Part shown: positions 45,128 through 56,935 of the stretch, in pieces
Position numbering within the stretch: position 1 is the first letter of the stretch
How the letters are laid out: the number at the start of each line of letters is the position of its first letter
Origin: Dryobates pubescens
Taxonomy: Eukaryota > Chordata > Aves > Piciformes > Picidae
Assembly (NCBI RefSeq): GCF_014839835.1
Contig: NC_071634.1
Coordinates: forward strand, 8,394,453 to 8,458,452
DNA length: 64,000 nucleotides
Direction: 5' to 3'
Position numbers and translations under genes: made by a program
Notes under the pieces: generated by a model
The model's input: the letters and a program-made list of their open reading frames with translations, nothing else
Database searches by the model: none
Told to the model about the DNA's origin: nothing

Positions 45128-47429
45128 AGCCCTGGCAGCTTGGGTGTTACCATTGATTCATTCCTCTAGACCCATGCAATTGTCTTTTGACTCCATCAAA
45201 TACAACTTAAAACTCTCCAGTCATTCTCAGCTGGCAAATTCTTTGCTCCAAGCATCTCATACCAGCCACTGTTAGCTTCCTGTGTCCAATCAACTTCTCC
45301 TGCAAGGAACAACTTCCTTTTTAGCATTTTTAACCACATTTCCTCTTGATTCCCTTATCCCCACTCTGTAAACACCAGCTTTTCTTTTCACTGGAAAGCT
45401 TTTCTCAGCTGGAAAAATAACAGTCCACTAAGGAGAAGACCCCACAAAGGAGGTAAAGGTTCCATTTTAGGACAGTTTTAAAACTGGTTATTTTTGTCTT
45501 TCTGCTTCAAAACGGTCTCTTTTTTAAACCTAAGCTGAACAGAGTGAAAACAAAATCCATGCTCAGCTCATGGAACTGCAGAGTGGGAGCAACTGTCAAG
45601 GGTATTGGAGCACATCCCCACCAGAACATTACAAACCAAATCATTTTCTTCCTTCTCTTATTTCCTTCATGCACAAAGCATGGGTGGTACAGATGTTAAG
45701 CCCAGGAACCCCAAAACTGGGAGCACAGAGCAGAAGTGGGACTCCACAGCAACCAGCACAACAGCCCAGCAATTCACTGATGTGCCCCCAAGTTGCAGTG
45801 GTGGCCATGTGGCACCTCAGGCTGAGCATGAGAAGTGACATTTGGGTGAGAGCTGGGACATGCTGACTCCCCAGCTGCTCTGGGAGAGCATTGCTGAGGT
45901 AAACAGAGAGAATTTATGGTTTCTTTTCACAATGAAGTCAAACACAATGGATTATTTCTTTCCAAGATCCCCACCAGCTACAAAGCACCAAAGCCCTGTT
46001 TCTGAAATCCCAGTTTTTCATCTTGGTAGCACATTTTGATACTATAAATATTTCTGGGGGGCTGGGAGAAAAGCTCAAGGCTTTACCTCTAAGCCTCTTC
46101 ACTGCTTGTTCTCTCCTTGGCTCTTAAATTTAATACTCTTGTCACAGCAGAAAACTTTCCTCACTGAAGAGAACAGATTCTGTCACTTCTCCTGCAGACA
46201 CTTTTATGCTTCCTCACAGCCTGCCCTCTAAATCAAGGTAAAAATGTCCCCACAAGGTACCAGCTTGTCTTCCATCAAAACCTCTTTTAAGCTTTACCTC
46301 TGCCACGAATGCTGCCAAGCGCTGCTGCCTGGCAGAGCCTGGGGAGGAAGCTGGCTGTGACTACTGCTGCTGCTATGGAAATGTGCTCCTCAGACCAGTA
46401 TCTCACTGCCTTACACCTCTGTTGAGCCCCCCCTTTGTCATCCCACTTGCCAGCCCTTATAATCCCAGGCTGTGATGGCTTGAGGGCAGGGGTGTATTTG
46501 CACTTCTTGGCACAGCACCACAAGGCTGAAGTGTTGATTGAAGTCTTCAGGCATATGTGGTGAATAATAATAATGTCAAACTAGCTGCAGCTGATCACAT
46601 TGTCCCACCCTGATATATGAGCTATTCATGGAGCAAGCCTCTTATTATTTTCCTTCTAATGTAAAGCTCTTGGGAAGTGTCAGAGTGCCCAGATTAAGAA
46701 GTGAAGCTTTCCTTTGTTCCCTGAACAGGCCTTGCCTGTCTTGGTAGCAGCAAGCAATTGCCATTTTTCCACCTTCCACTCTCCTCACCAACAATTTCAG
46801 GAGTAATTTCCTTGCTGGTGTCTGAAATTCCTGCAGTCCCTATCTGTCAGAGCAGGGCTCATCTGAAATCATTCCAGTCTTGAGTTTCAGTGCAGCACTA
46901 GGGCTGGGCTCGTGTCCAAGTCTGACTTCTCCACATGGCTCTTAGGGAGACCTGCACTGTCAGAACTACTTACTGTTTTTTTGGATGAGATGCTAAACCG
47001 AGGTCAAATCTTTCAGCATCCCTCTGGGAGTTAGGAAGCATTGCGGTTCCAGCCAGGTTTCTGCAGGAATACACTCCTCCTTTTTGAGGAGAGCAAAATG
47101 AAGCACTTGCAGACCAGCAGTGTGCATCCCTCTTTATCCTGAGCCTCTGGAGTGCCTCTCATTGTTAGCACTTAGACCTGCAAAGCTGCTTTTCTGCTCT
47201 AGGCTTGGTGGAAAAAGAAAGAAATAAAAGCATATGAATATGCTGAAATGTAAGCACTCTGAGAAAGGAAAAGATATTTCCTGCTTTACTATCAATTATT
47301 TTATTAGTTGGACTGTTGCTACTCACTCAACTGCTTAATTTATTAGAGAAAGTATCAGATGGCTTTGTTCAAGGGCTGTAATTAAGCCCAGGCAGGAGTG
47401 ATGAGACCACTCAAAAAGCCTGCTGCGTG
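45128..47429. other. Intergenic, no gene seen
   Basis: The longest repeat-poor stretch between NICOL1 copy B and NELFA. Small ORFs at 45570-45866 and 46287-46523 lack recognisable domains. Confidence 0.5.
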
Positions 47430-48420
47430 CCATCAGCTGGTGGCCAGTCACCAGTGGCGTCCCCCAGGGGTCAGTGCTGGGCCCCATCCTCTTTAACATC
47501 TTCACTGATGATCTGGATGAGGGGGTTGAGTCAGTCATCAGCAAGTTTGCAGATGACACCAAGTTAGGAGCAGATGTTGGTCAGTTACAGGGTGGAAGGG
47601 CTCTGCAGAGGGGCCTCGACTGACTGGACAGATGGGCAGAGCCCAACAGGATGGCATTCAACCAGTCCAAGTGCCGGCTGCTGCACTTTGGCCACAACAA
47701 CCCCATGCAGAGCTACAGGCTGGGGTCAGAGTGGCTGGAGAGCTCCCAAACAGAGAGGGACCTGGGGGTGCTGATTGACTGCCACCTAAACATGAGCCAG
47801 CAGTGTGCCCAGGTGGCCAAGAAGGCCAATGGCATCCTGGCCTGCATTAGGAATAGTGTGGCCAGCAGGAGCAGGGAGGTCATTCTGCCCCTGTACTCTG
47901 CATTGGTTAGGCCACACCTTGAGTCCTGTGTCCAGTTCTGGGCCCCTCAGTTTAGGAAGGACATCGAGACACTTGAACATGTCCAGAGAAGGGCAACAAG
48001 GCTGGTGAGAGGCCTTGAGCACAGCCCTGTGAGGAGAGGCTGAGGGAGCTGGGGTTGCTTAGCCTGGAAAAGAGGAGGCTCAGGGGAGACCTTATTGCTG
48101 TTTGCAACTACCTGAAGGGAGGCTGTAGCCAGGTGGGGGTTGGTCTCTTCTCTCTAGCAACCAGCACCAGAACAAGAGGACATAGTCTCAAGCTGTGCCA
48201 GGGGAAGTTTAGGCTGGAGGTGAGGAGAAAGTTCTTCACTGAGAGAGTCATTCGTCATTGGAATGTGCTGCCCAGGGAGGTGGTGGAGTCACCGTCCCTG
48301 GAGGTGTTCAAGAGGGGATTGGATGTGGCACTTGGTGCCATGGTTTAGTCATGAGGTCTGTGGTGACAGGTTGGACTCGATCTTTGAGGTCTCTTCCAAC
48401 CTTGGTGATACTGTGATCAA
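47430..48420 (+). mobile_element. Longest CR1 LINE in the window, ~1 kb, RT domain part
   Basis: The + strand encodes the RT palm motif region ([20 protein letters not shown], then [10 protein letters not shown]), followed in another frame by [20 protein letters not shown] and [20 protein letters not shown], then [20 protein letters not shown] and the 3' end. At least two frame changes separate these parts, so it is dead. The 5' part of ORF2 and all of ORF1 are absent, as usual for 5'-truncated CR1. Confidence 0.96.
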
Positions 48421-48897
48421 CTAACAGCAACCACCCAAACCAGGAGTTTTATGGGCCAGGCCTAGCTCTGAGTGTGGAAGTGCCCTGAAGAGCAAACACT
48501 CAGCCGAGCGATCCCCATCCTCGCGCTGCAGAGCGCCGCGCCTGGAAATTAATTCCTTCCAAGAGGGATCTGAAAATTGCCTCTTTCCAAACACAGAAAT
48601 TAACTGAGAATTCAACTGTCACCTTCTGTGTGAAAATGGGCTTTGAAGATTGATTATGCCATGAGTCACCTTCTCTCTTGACATCAGCCATTTCAAGCTG
48701 CTGCAGGCTGTGCTCTGGTTTTTTTGCTAGCGCTTCTTACCTAGGTGCAGAAGAAACCAGGTAGTGTGGGGTGGGCTGCTTCTGAACCAGTGAGTTCTGG
48801 CTCTCCCATCTTCTAGTCAGTGTTAAGTTGCAAATGTCACTGGAGATAATGAAGAGGGCATAAAGGGACAGAAATGGTAAGTCCAGAATAAAGATAA
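48421..48897. other. Intergenic, small CpG-rich patch
   Basis: Several CpGs cluster at 48502-48542; no coding signal recognised. Confidence 0.45.
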
Positions 48898-49080
48898 TCA
48901 CAGAATCACAGAATGGTTTGGGTTGGAAGGAACCTTCAAGACCATCTAGTCCCAAACCCCTGCCACGAGCAGGGACACTTTACACTAGACCAGCTTGCTC
49001 AAGGCCCCATCCAACCTGCCTTCTATCTGCAACCTCTTTCAGTGCCTCACCACCCTCCTGGGGAAGAATTTCTTCCTCAT
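48898..49080 (-). mobile_element. CR1 LINE 3' fragment (left arm of inverted pair)
   Basis: AATCACAGAATCACAGAATG to GAATTTCTTCCTCATCC, joined directly to an opposite CR1. Confidence 0.93.
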
Positions 49081-49354
49081 CCCAGGCAACCAGCAGCAGA
49101 ACAAGAGGACATAGTCTCAAGCTGCACCAGGGGATGTTGAGGCTGGAGGTTAAGAAGAAATTGTCCACAGAAAGAGAGATTGGCCATTGGAATGTGCCAG
49201 GGAGGTGGTGGAGTCACCGTCCCTGCAGGTGTTTAGGAAGAGACTGGATGGGGTGCTTGGTGCCATGGTTTAGTTGATTAGATGGTGTTGGATGATAGGT
49301 TGGACTCGATAATCTCAAAGGTCTTTCCCAACCTGGTTAATTCTATTCTATTCT
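49081..49354 (+). mobile_element. CR1 LINE 3' fragment (right arm of inverted pair)
   Basis: CAGGCAACCAGCAGCAGAAC to TTAATTCTATTCTATTCTC; pentamer-tail subfamily. Confidence 0.94.
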
Positions 49355-50224
49355 CTTCATGGCTGAATACTTCAGATTCAGCATCATGGCATCCTGAGGG
49401 AAGCAGTGTGCAGTAAAGCTGCTCTGTAAACAAGCAGCAGCACATGGTGAATGCCAGGTTTGAGCTATATGATTTAAATCTTGTTTGAGTCTACCTGGTT
49501 CCCAGAACCAAGAGCAAATTTATGATTATCAAGGTAAAAAACATTGTCTTAGTGCCCCAGCCTCACCTGGCCCGACAAATGTTAAAAACTACCTTTGCTG
49601 CAGTAGCAGAAAGCAAGCCCTAAGGAAATGTTTGGGTGGTACTCATGGCACAGCTGACTATGTTGGCATTTCCATCTGACACGCAGACGTGTCAGCTTGG
49701 AGTGGAGCTGTGAGCTGCAGATGCTTTGAAGGGGAGGGATAGAGGGAAAGAGATTCCCCTTCAGAACAGAACCTCTGCTGAATGTCTACTCCAGGTGTAA
49801 AAAGGTCTGAGATTCACTAGTCAAGACAATTTCCCAGCTGCACAGACACTGAGGGAGGGAGAGAACATACTGAGGTGCTCTCAGTCCTTTATCTTTCAAG
49901 CTCTGAACAGAAATATTTCTCTTTACCAGCCAAAGTGGGAAATGGGAGTCTCTGGGCATCTTTCCAGAGGGCTCTGAACTGTTGCACTCAAGCAGCAAAA
50001 TTCAACTGGTGCATTCATGTCCTTTTCACCTTGGTGTTTGCACTACATAAAGTATCTGCCCTACCTTGGCTGATCCTGGCCTCTTGTCTATTTACCAAAG
50101 TAGGAAGTACCGAAGCAGTAACAACTGAGTTAGAGTCTGACAGATCAGAAGCATCTGCCAGGTGTTGTTGGCTCAGGCTTCTTGACAAATCATTGCTGTT
50201 AATAAAAGTGTTAAGCTCCACAAA
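49355..50224. other. Intergenic, nothing recognised
   Basis: Unique sequence. Confidence 0.5.
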
Positions 50225-51000
50225 ATCATAGACTCACTGAATTGTTTTGGTTGGAAAAGATCCTTGAGATAATCAAGCCACGCCTTTCTCTACCACCACC
50301 AAGTCTGGTGCTAAATCATGGCCCTCAGCACCACTTGTACCTGGCTTTTAAATACCTCCAGAGGATGGTGATTCAAAGCCACTGCCCTGGGCAGCATGTT
50401 CCAGGGCCTGACAACCTTTACAGTGAAGAAATGTTTCCTAATATCCAACCTAAACCTCCCCTGGGGCAACTTGAGGCCATCTCCTCTCATTCTATTACTT
50501 GATACTAGGAGAATAAAAACAACCCCCACCTCACTCCAGCCTCTTTTCAGAGAGGTCTCCTCTCAGCCTTCTCTTCTCCAGACTGAACAACCCCAGTTCC
50601 CCCAGCTGCTCCTCACCAGACCTGTTCTCCAGACCCTTTGCCAGCTTCATTGCCCTTTTCTGGACCTGCTCCACCACCTCAATGTCTGTCCTGTAGTGAG
50701 GGCCCCAAAACTGAACCCAAGGTCAAGGTTTGGCCTCACCAGTGCTGAGCACAGAGGGACAATCACTTCCCCTGCTGGTCTTTCTCACCTGGGCAGTTTC
50801 CAGCCACTCTCTCCTAAGCCTGGAGCGTTCACAGGGTTGTTGTGACCCAAGTGGAGGACCCTGCACTTGGCCTTATTGAACCTCATACAGGCCTGCCCAG
50901 GTCCACCTGCAGAGCCTTCCTATCCTCAAGTGGGTCAACACTCCCACCCAACTTGGTGTCATCTGCAAACTTGCTGAGGATGCTTTAGATCCCTTCATCT
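50225..51000 (-). mobile_element. CR1 LINE fragment, ~775 bp
   Basis: Terminus AATCATAGACTCACTGAATT, with RT-region sequence at the far end (CTTGGTGTCATCTGCAAACT at about 50958). Confidence 0.94.
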
Positions 51001-51385
51001 AGTTAGGTGTCCCCTCTGAAGTGACACCACTGACAAGAAATTTAACCCTTCTTCCCATTTCCAGAAGTCATTCAGGCTGTCATTGAAACAATGGAATAAA
51101 ATCACCAGTCCTTCATCTATTCCTGTTTCTATTTCAAGGTGATAAACAGTTGATATCACAGAAGTTCTCATCAGCATTCCTTAGTCAGCATGATTGTTCT
51201 GGGCTTGCTGGCATGCCGACAAACCCAGCCAGGAAGGTTATTTAGGAGCTCAGCGTTAGGATGGATGGAAAGCAGACAGCATGCTGCCACCTCTTGGTTA
51301 CAGCAACGAGAACAGGTATTGTCTGCACAGCCCTCTCCACTGGCAACGAAAAGACATTTGTGCTTGTCTGCTGTAACACAACCAC

Positions 51386-51806
51386 CTCAAAGAACAGCTT
51401 GCCCAGGGTTGAGGCATTGGAGACATTGAAGATTGGACTTGGTGTTGGCCCTGGGCAGCCTGATCTGGTTGGAATTGGCAATGCCCAATGACAGGACAAG
51501 GGGCAATGGGTGGAAGCTGAGTCATAGGAAGTTCCATGGAAACAGGAGGAAAAATGTTTTCACTGTGAGGGTGATGGAACACTGGAACAGGCTGCCCAGG
51601 GCAGTTGTGGAGTCTCCCTCCCTGGAGATATTCAAAACCTGCCTGGATGTGCTCCTGTGTGATCTGGTACAGGGCTCTGGCAGGGAGGTTGGACTGGATG
51701 AGCTTTCGAGGTCCCTTGCAGCCCCTACCATTCTGTGATTCTGTGAAATGCTAAGATGACCTCTGAGGGTCCCTTCCAACCCAATGCAACCTGTGAATCT
51801 GTGAAA
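51386..51806 (+). mobile_element. CR1 LINE 3' fragments (older subfamily), two or three pieces
   Basis: A piece with GCCCTGGGCAGCCTGATCTG (51390-51475), then CAATGACAGGACAAGGGGCA through CTACCATTCTGTGATTCTG (51484-51748), then a further terminus GAGGGTCCCTTCCAACCC (51755-51806). Nested or adjacent insertions. Confidence 0.88.
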
Positions 51807-51984
51807 GCCCATCCAGTGTGTGGTGCATCCCTCCATGTTCTAAACTGTTCCTATGAGCTTAGCTCACACAGTACATGCTTCTTCAGTCTTGTTTGGGCTA
51901 ATTAATTATCAAGCAATAATACGGGGTTGAGTTCACACCTAAAATTAATGATTTGCATCACTAAAAACTAATGGTTTGCATCTC

Positions 51985-52043
51985 CCTGCCCATGGCAGAG
52001 GGTTTGGAACTAGATGATTCTAGGATTCTATGATTCCAAACTG
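51985..52043 (+). mobile_element. CR1 3' terminus
   Basis: CCCTGCCCATGGCAGAGGGT to GATTCTATGATTCC. Confidence 0.8.
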
Positions 52044-52947
52044 ATTTGAAGAAGACTGCTGCAGAAACAGAAGGTACAAGATCCCATGGATGAGCAGCTG
52101 TAAAAATAAGTTACTGCGTGGCAGTCCTCCTGTTTGGCTCTTGGTATGGACACACATAGTAAAAGCAGCCTGGCACTTGCATTATTAGGTTCATTAATCA
52201 GCATGTTACAACTGCTAACCTTAGCTGCTGGAGCGAGGTTTTCTCTGCTGGCTGACTGCTGAGGGCCTGAGGGATGTTTTGTTTGCCAGTTTATTCTCTA
52301 AGAGAAAAGATGGAAGAGCATCCATCTCAATAAAAGAAAAGCAAGGTTGTTCTGTTAAAATGTTTGTGCACCTTCTAGTTTGATGCAGAGTCTCAAAATT
52401 CAACTCTCTGTGTCAGGGATGTGCTTCTCACTGCTCCTGTGAGTGACTGCACACATTTGGGCCAAGTGACAAGCCTTTGGAAGCCTCAGTTAGGTGAAGT
52501 CTTCTGGGAGCTTGTGAGCTCAAGTCCCTGAATGTTCTGCTACTCTCAGCTCCCATGTGCCAGAGGATTTGTACATTTGCTGCACATACAGATTCCCTGA
52601 ATGTGCTCCAGGACTGGGCACAAAAGTCCATCAAACACTTCACCTTCTGTTTCTCAGTGCTGCCACTGAGGTCTCAGCCTTTGCCCTTGGCGTACAGGTA
52701 ATGTAAAGGGGGATTACATCTGCCTCTACTGCAGAAGGGACAGGAATTCTCCAGCCACCACTGAAGCAGCATTGATAGGCCTGTAATGCCCTATGGCAGT
52801 GAGACATTGGTCCTTGAGACCTGAAGCCCTTGACAGTCTGCAAGATGTGGCTCTGGGAGTACTTATAGCTGAGGGTTCCTTGGGTGGAAAACTAGGACAA
52901 TATACCCTAAGAGTGCCTGGCCATGAAATCGCCTTGAAGGACACAGA
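52044..52947. other. Intergenic, nothing recognised
   Basis: Unique sequence with short chance ORFs. Confidence 0.5.
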
Positions 52948-53203
52948 GGACAGAGAGGACACAGTCTCAAGCTGTGCCAGGGGAAGTTTAGGCTGGAGGT
53001 GAGGAGAAAGTTCTTCCCAGAGAGAGTTGTTAGCTATTGGAATGTGCTGCCCAGGGAGGTGGTGGAGTCACCATCCCTGGAGGTGTTCAAGAGGGGATTG
53101 TATGTGGCACTTGGTGCCATGGTCTGGTCATGAGGTCTGTGGTGACAGGTTGGACCTGATGATCTTTGAGGTCTCTTCCAACCTTGGTGATACTGTGATA
53201 CTG
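52948..53203 (+). mobile_element. CR1 LINE 3' fragment
   Basis: GAGGACACAGTCTCAAGCTG to TTGGTGATACTGTGATACTG; same subfamily as the 48.4 kb copy. Confidence 0.93.
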
Positions 53204-53969
53204 CTCATGCAACTTGTGCAGGCTGCACTGTGGTGCATCCCCCACCTGGAGTAGCCTCAGTCACTCAAGCATGAGCAAAGCTGTGCAGCAGACCTGAGCT
53301 GGGGCCTTATGCCACACCACACTGCTGTCACACATGGGTGCTTATGCAAAATGTCCCCTGTCTCAGCAAGGACCTGCAGACCGACGTGCTAACGGTGCCA
53401 CCCCACACCGCCTGCTGAACCACCCTCCACAGGAGCACCCCTGTACCCTGAGGAGTTCCATTTGGGAGAGTATCCAGAGGCCCACAGATATGAGAAAACC
53501 ACTAAGAATTCTCTGGTTTAGGTACTGATAGTCCCAGCACTCAGCAGCTTCACAGACACTATCATACAAAGATCAAGAAGCTGAAGAAGACTGACAAGAA
53601 GGTTGGCAGGAATTTCGAGGCAAAACAACCCCACTTCTTTAGGGAGTTTAGCTACATCACCCATCAGGAAAAGGAAGAGCAGAACTGATTTTATCTTGCT
53701 CTTTTTAAGGAGAGAAGTGGTGCACTGATTTGCCATGCAGTGGCATGCTTAACCCCTCAGGGTGGAGGGTATCCTGTAACGTTCCACAGGTCAGGATGTG
53801 CCATTAGCAGTCTGGGTCAGTGGTGGGAAACACTAAGACACATCCTTCCAGAGGTCAATCTGACCCCTTTTCCTACCTGTAAATTCCCCTAAGCCTCTTG
53901 GCAACCATGATGCCTTCTCCCACTCTCAGCATCCATCTTCCACACACCTCAAACTTTTTTTACCCATCT
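53204..53969. other. Intergenic, nothing recognised
   Basis: A few CpGs near 53380-53412; no domain recognised in the short ORFs. Confidence 0.45.
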
Positions 53970-54038
53970 TTCAAGGGCAGGGTTTTTTAGCCATTTACCC
54001 TACATGTTCAGCATCATTACAGACCAAAGCCATGGGTA
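53970..54038 (+). repeat. Non-CR1 extension shared with 43703-43768
   Basis: TCAAGGG, CCATTTACCCTA, CAGCATCA and CAGACCAAAGCCA occur in the same order and spacing before both CR1 copies, at perhaps 75% identity by eye. Confidence 0.6.
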
Positions 54039-54322
54039 GGCTACAGGAGAGCTGGGAGGCATGTTTGACAAAGGCATGGAAAGGCAGGATGAGAGGCAAT
54101 GGCTTTAAACTGCAAGAAGCTAGATTTAAATGAGACATGAGGAAGAAATTGCTCCCCAGGAGGGTGGTGAGGCACTGGAACAGGTGGCCCAGAGAAGTTG
54201 TGGAGGCTCCAAGCCTGGCAGTGTTCAAAGGCAGGCTAGATGAGTCCATAAGCAAGCTGGTCTAGCAGGAGGATGATGTTTAAGGTCCCTTCCAACCCAA
54301 ACCATTCTGTGATTCTATGAAT
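54039..54322 (+). mobile_element. CR1 LINE 3' fragment
   Basis: GGCTACAGGAGAGCTGGGAG to CCATTCTGTGATTCTATGA. Confidence 0.92.
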
Positions 54323-54847
54323 AGATTCCCTTGAACCCCTGATGTGGAAAGCAAGGCCTCTGCCTCTGTCATATCATCATAAGCAGAGATGATTTGAGGC
54401 ACCAGGCATCCACAACTACATGACTTTGAAAGAACAAGTTTATTTGAGTGCAGCACTTTTGAGGTCCTAGTGGGATTCTAAACCCCCTAATGGTTTTCAA
54501 TTTGGCACATTGTTATGCCTGATTAATGGTATTTGTACTGCTCCCAGGGATTGTGCTCTTGCTTATTAAGAGGTAATTGAGGAGCTAATTGAGCTCTGCA
54601 TTCATAGTTGTGTGTTTCACATAACTATTTAAGCTCCTCCTTTTGGTACAGAGACACACTGAAAACATTAAATGCACGAAAAAAAGCTGCAGTGTTTAGA
54701 ATTCCAGATACAAATATGCAAGGAGAACTAAAGCTGCAGAAAAGCTCAGCTATCCACCCTTATGGAAATGTTGGGGTCAGTAGGAGGGGGTATTCCATGG
54801 TGATACCCAACCAGCTGCTTTGTCTGCCTTCTTGGGCTGGCCCCTGG
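54323..54847. other. Intergenic, nothing recognised
   Basis: Unique, AT-rich. Confidence 0.5.
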
Positions 54848-55498
54848 CATAGAATAGAATAGAATAGACCAGGTTGGAAGAGACCTCAAAGATCATCAAG
54901 TCCAACCTATCATCCAACACCATCTAATCAACTAAACCATGGCACCAAGCACCCCATCCAGTCTCTTCCTAAACACTTCCACTGATGGTGACTCCACCAC
55001 CTCCCTGGGCAGCACATTCCAATCGCCAATCTCTCCTTCTGTGAAGAGCTTCTTCCTAACATCCAGCCTGAACCTCCCCTGGTGCAGCTTGAGACTGTGT
55101 CCTCTTGTTCTGGTGCTGGTTGCCTGGGAGAAGAGACCAACCCCCACCTGGCTACAACCTCCCTTCAGGTAGTTGTAGACAGCAAGAGGGTCTCCCCTGA
55201 GCCTCCTCTTCTCCAGGCTAAGCAACCCCAGCTCCCTCAGCCTCTCCTCATAGGGCTTATGTTCCAAACCCCTCACCAACTTTATTGCCCTCCTCTTGAC
55301 ACGTTCAAGCAAGTCAACATCTTTCCTAAACTGGGGGGCCCAGAACTGGACACAAGACTCAAGGTGTGCCCTAACCAGTGCAGTGTACAGGGGCACAATG
55401 ACCTCCCTGCTCCTGCTGGCCACACTGTTCCTGATACAGGCCAGGATGCCATTGGCCTTCTTGGCCACCTGGGCACACTGCTGGCTCATGTTTAGCAT
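54848..55498 (-). mobile_element. CR1 LINE fragment, ~650 bp, pentamer-tail subfamily
   Basis: Tail of GAATA units, then ACCAGGTTGGAAGAGACC. The opposite strand is one open frame of about 190 CR1 codons ([20 protein letters not shown] to [14 protein letters not shown]), the least damaged ORF2 tail here, so the insertion looks recent. Confidence 0.96.
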
Positions 55499-55560
55499 AC
55501 TGGCAGGACTCACTCTCTTAAATGAGTTACAAAATTGATTCAAAGACATGAATTTTTACC

Positions 55561-55664
55561 TATGTCTGGAGGGGTTTTGTTTGGGTTTTTGTTGTTTGGT
55601 TGGTTTGGGGTTTTTTGTGTGTGTTTTTGCTTGTTTGGTTGGGGTTTTGTTTGGGTTTTGAATA
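55561..55664. repeat. GT-rich low-complexity tract
   Basis: Runs of GGTTTTG and GGGTTTT spacings with almost no A or C on the + strand. Confidence 0.85.
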
Positions 55665-56775
55665 CTGTCACAACTGGGCAAATAAATCTAAAGTGTCTCC
55701 ACCCAGCCTACCTTGTAGCATGCTCCAACTCTTCTCAACAATTTGATGCTCAACCAGCTTTGAGTAATGGAGTGCAACTTAAAGGAGAAAACATCTGGAC
55801 AGTTAACTCAGCTTCAGGAATCCCCTGAGAAATGAGCACTTTTCTCTTTGCCCTATTAGTCTGAAAATCACTTATCCAGATAAACAAAACCAAGGTTAAA
55901 CAATAAACAAAGATTTGTTATATTTAAACAGCAATTAAGGTACTAGTAACTAGGCAGGACAAAAGCTTGCTCTGACAGCTAGCTAGCACTTAATCCCCAC
56001 AGCATCTGCAGGCCCATTCAGTTAACAGCTGATAGGGACAAATTTGCAGGTGATAGGACTGGAGCCAAATTGGCTATGCAAAAAAAAAGAAACCCTTCTA
56101 TTCCTGATCCCCATCACAGAATTGGCTCCCTTTTCAAGTCACACTTCAGATAAGAACACAGAAGTACTTACAGCAGCCCAGATGAGATGGCCATGCAGCT
56201 CAGCGCTCCAGCACTTGTGTCCAAAAATAGATGCCTTGAGGAAAGCAGAGGAGCAAAGAAAACATGTTAGCTTCTTCCATCAGTGTGCACTTTGGCACTG
56301 CCTGGGAAAGCCAGCACCCAATCCCACACAAGAAACATTCAGTCCATGTGAACTGGCAGAGAGAGTGAGGCTGCACACTTGCCACTGTGGAGTTTGTAGA
56401 GCATTTCTCAGGCCTGATGCTTAAAACCCACTTGTGCCGCCTCATGGAACCAGGTTTGCTCTCTGTGTGAGTTACTGCCTGAAGACAAGCAGCTGTGCAA
56501 ACCACCACATGTTCTCTGATTTACCTCTACAGGAGATGGTCACTTTTCTCCTCACCTTTGAGGGTGAGAAGATTGCTGGTTTCCCTTCACAAGGTCTTTT
56601 TGTAGTCTCATGGAGCATGCATTTTCAAAAGCAGCAGATAGCAGAGTTAAGGGTGAAACATTCAGCTATGCCTCATCAGTAGGTTTGGGGAATTTTGTCA
56701 CAATTGTGCCACTTTGGGGTTGTTTGGGTTTTTTTTCTCCATTTTTATTTTCAGAAAACTTCCTCACTACAAAGT
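55665..56775. other. Intergenic, nothing recognised
   Basis: Unique sequence; a 126-codon + strand ORF at 56044-56424 shows no known domain. Confidence 0.5.
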
Positions 56776-56828
56776 CCATGCCAGCAAGAGCAGGGAGGTC
56801 ATTCTGCCCCTGGACTCAGCACTGGTTA
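56776..56828 (+). mobile_element. CR1 fragment (short)
   Basis: AGCAAGAGCAGGGAGGTCAT to GCACTGGTTA is CR1 ORF2; it breaks off where the 107-bp extension begins. Confidence 0.8.
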
Positions 56829-56935
56829 GGCTGCTTGGTGTTACTGTTGTGAAAGAGAAAGGAGAGGCTTTGGGAGAGCAGGGTAAGATTTGCTAGGAAT
56901 CCTCAAGAGCATGGCTTAATAAAAGTAATATATAG
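56829..56935 (+). repeat. 107-bp non-CR1 extension, inverted copy of 45021-45127
   Basis: GGCTGCTTGGTGTTACTG to TAATAAAAGTAATATATAG; joined to CR1 at AAAGGGACCTGGGGG at the same base as in the other copy. Confidence 0.85.

Noticed and set aside
53334-53528. Small + strand ORF with some CpGs as a possible gene
   Set aside because: No domain, splice or promoter support.
54932-55549. A 206-codon - strand ORF resembling a host protein
   Set aside because: It is the C-terminal part of CR1 ORF2, repeated at many sites in the window.
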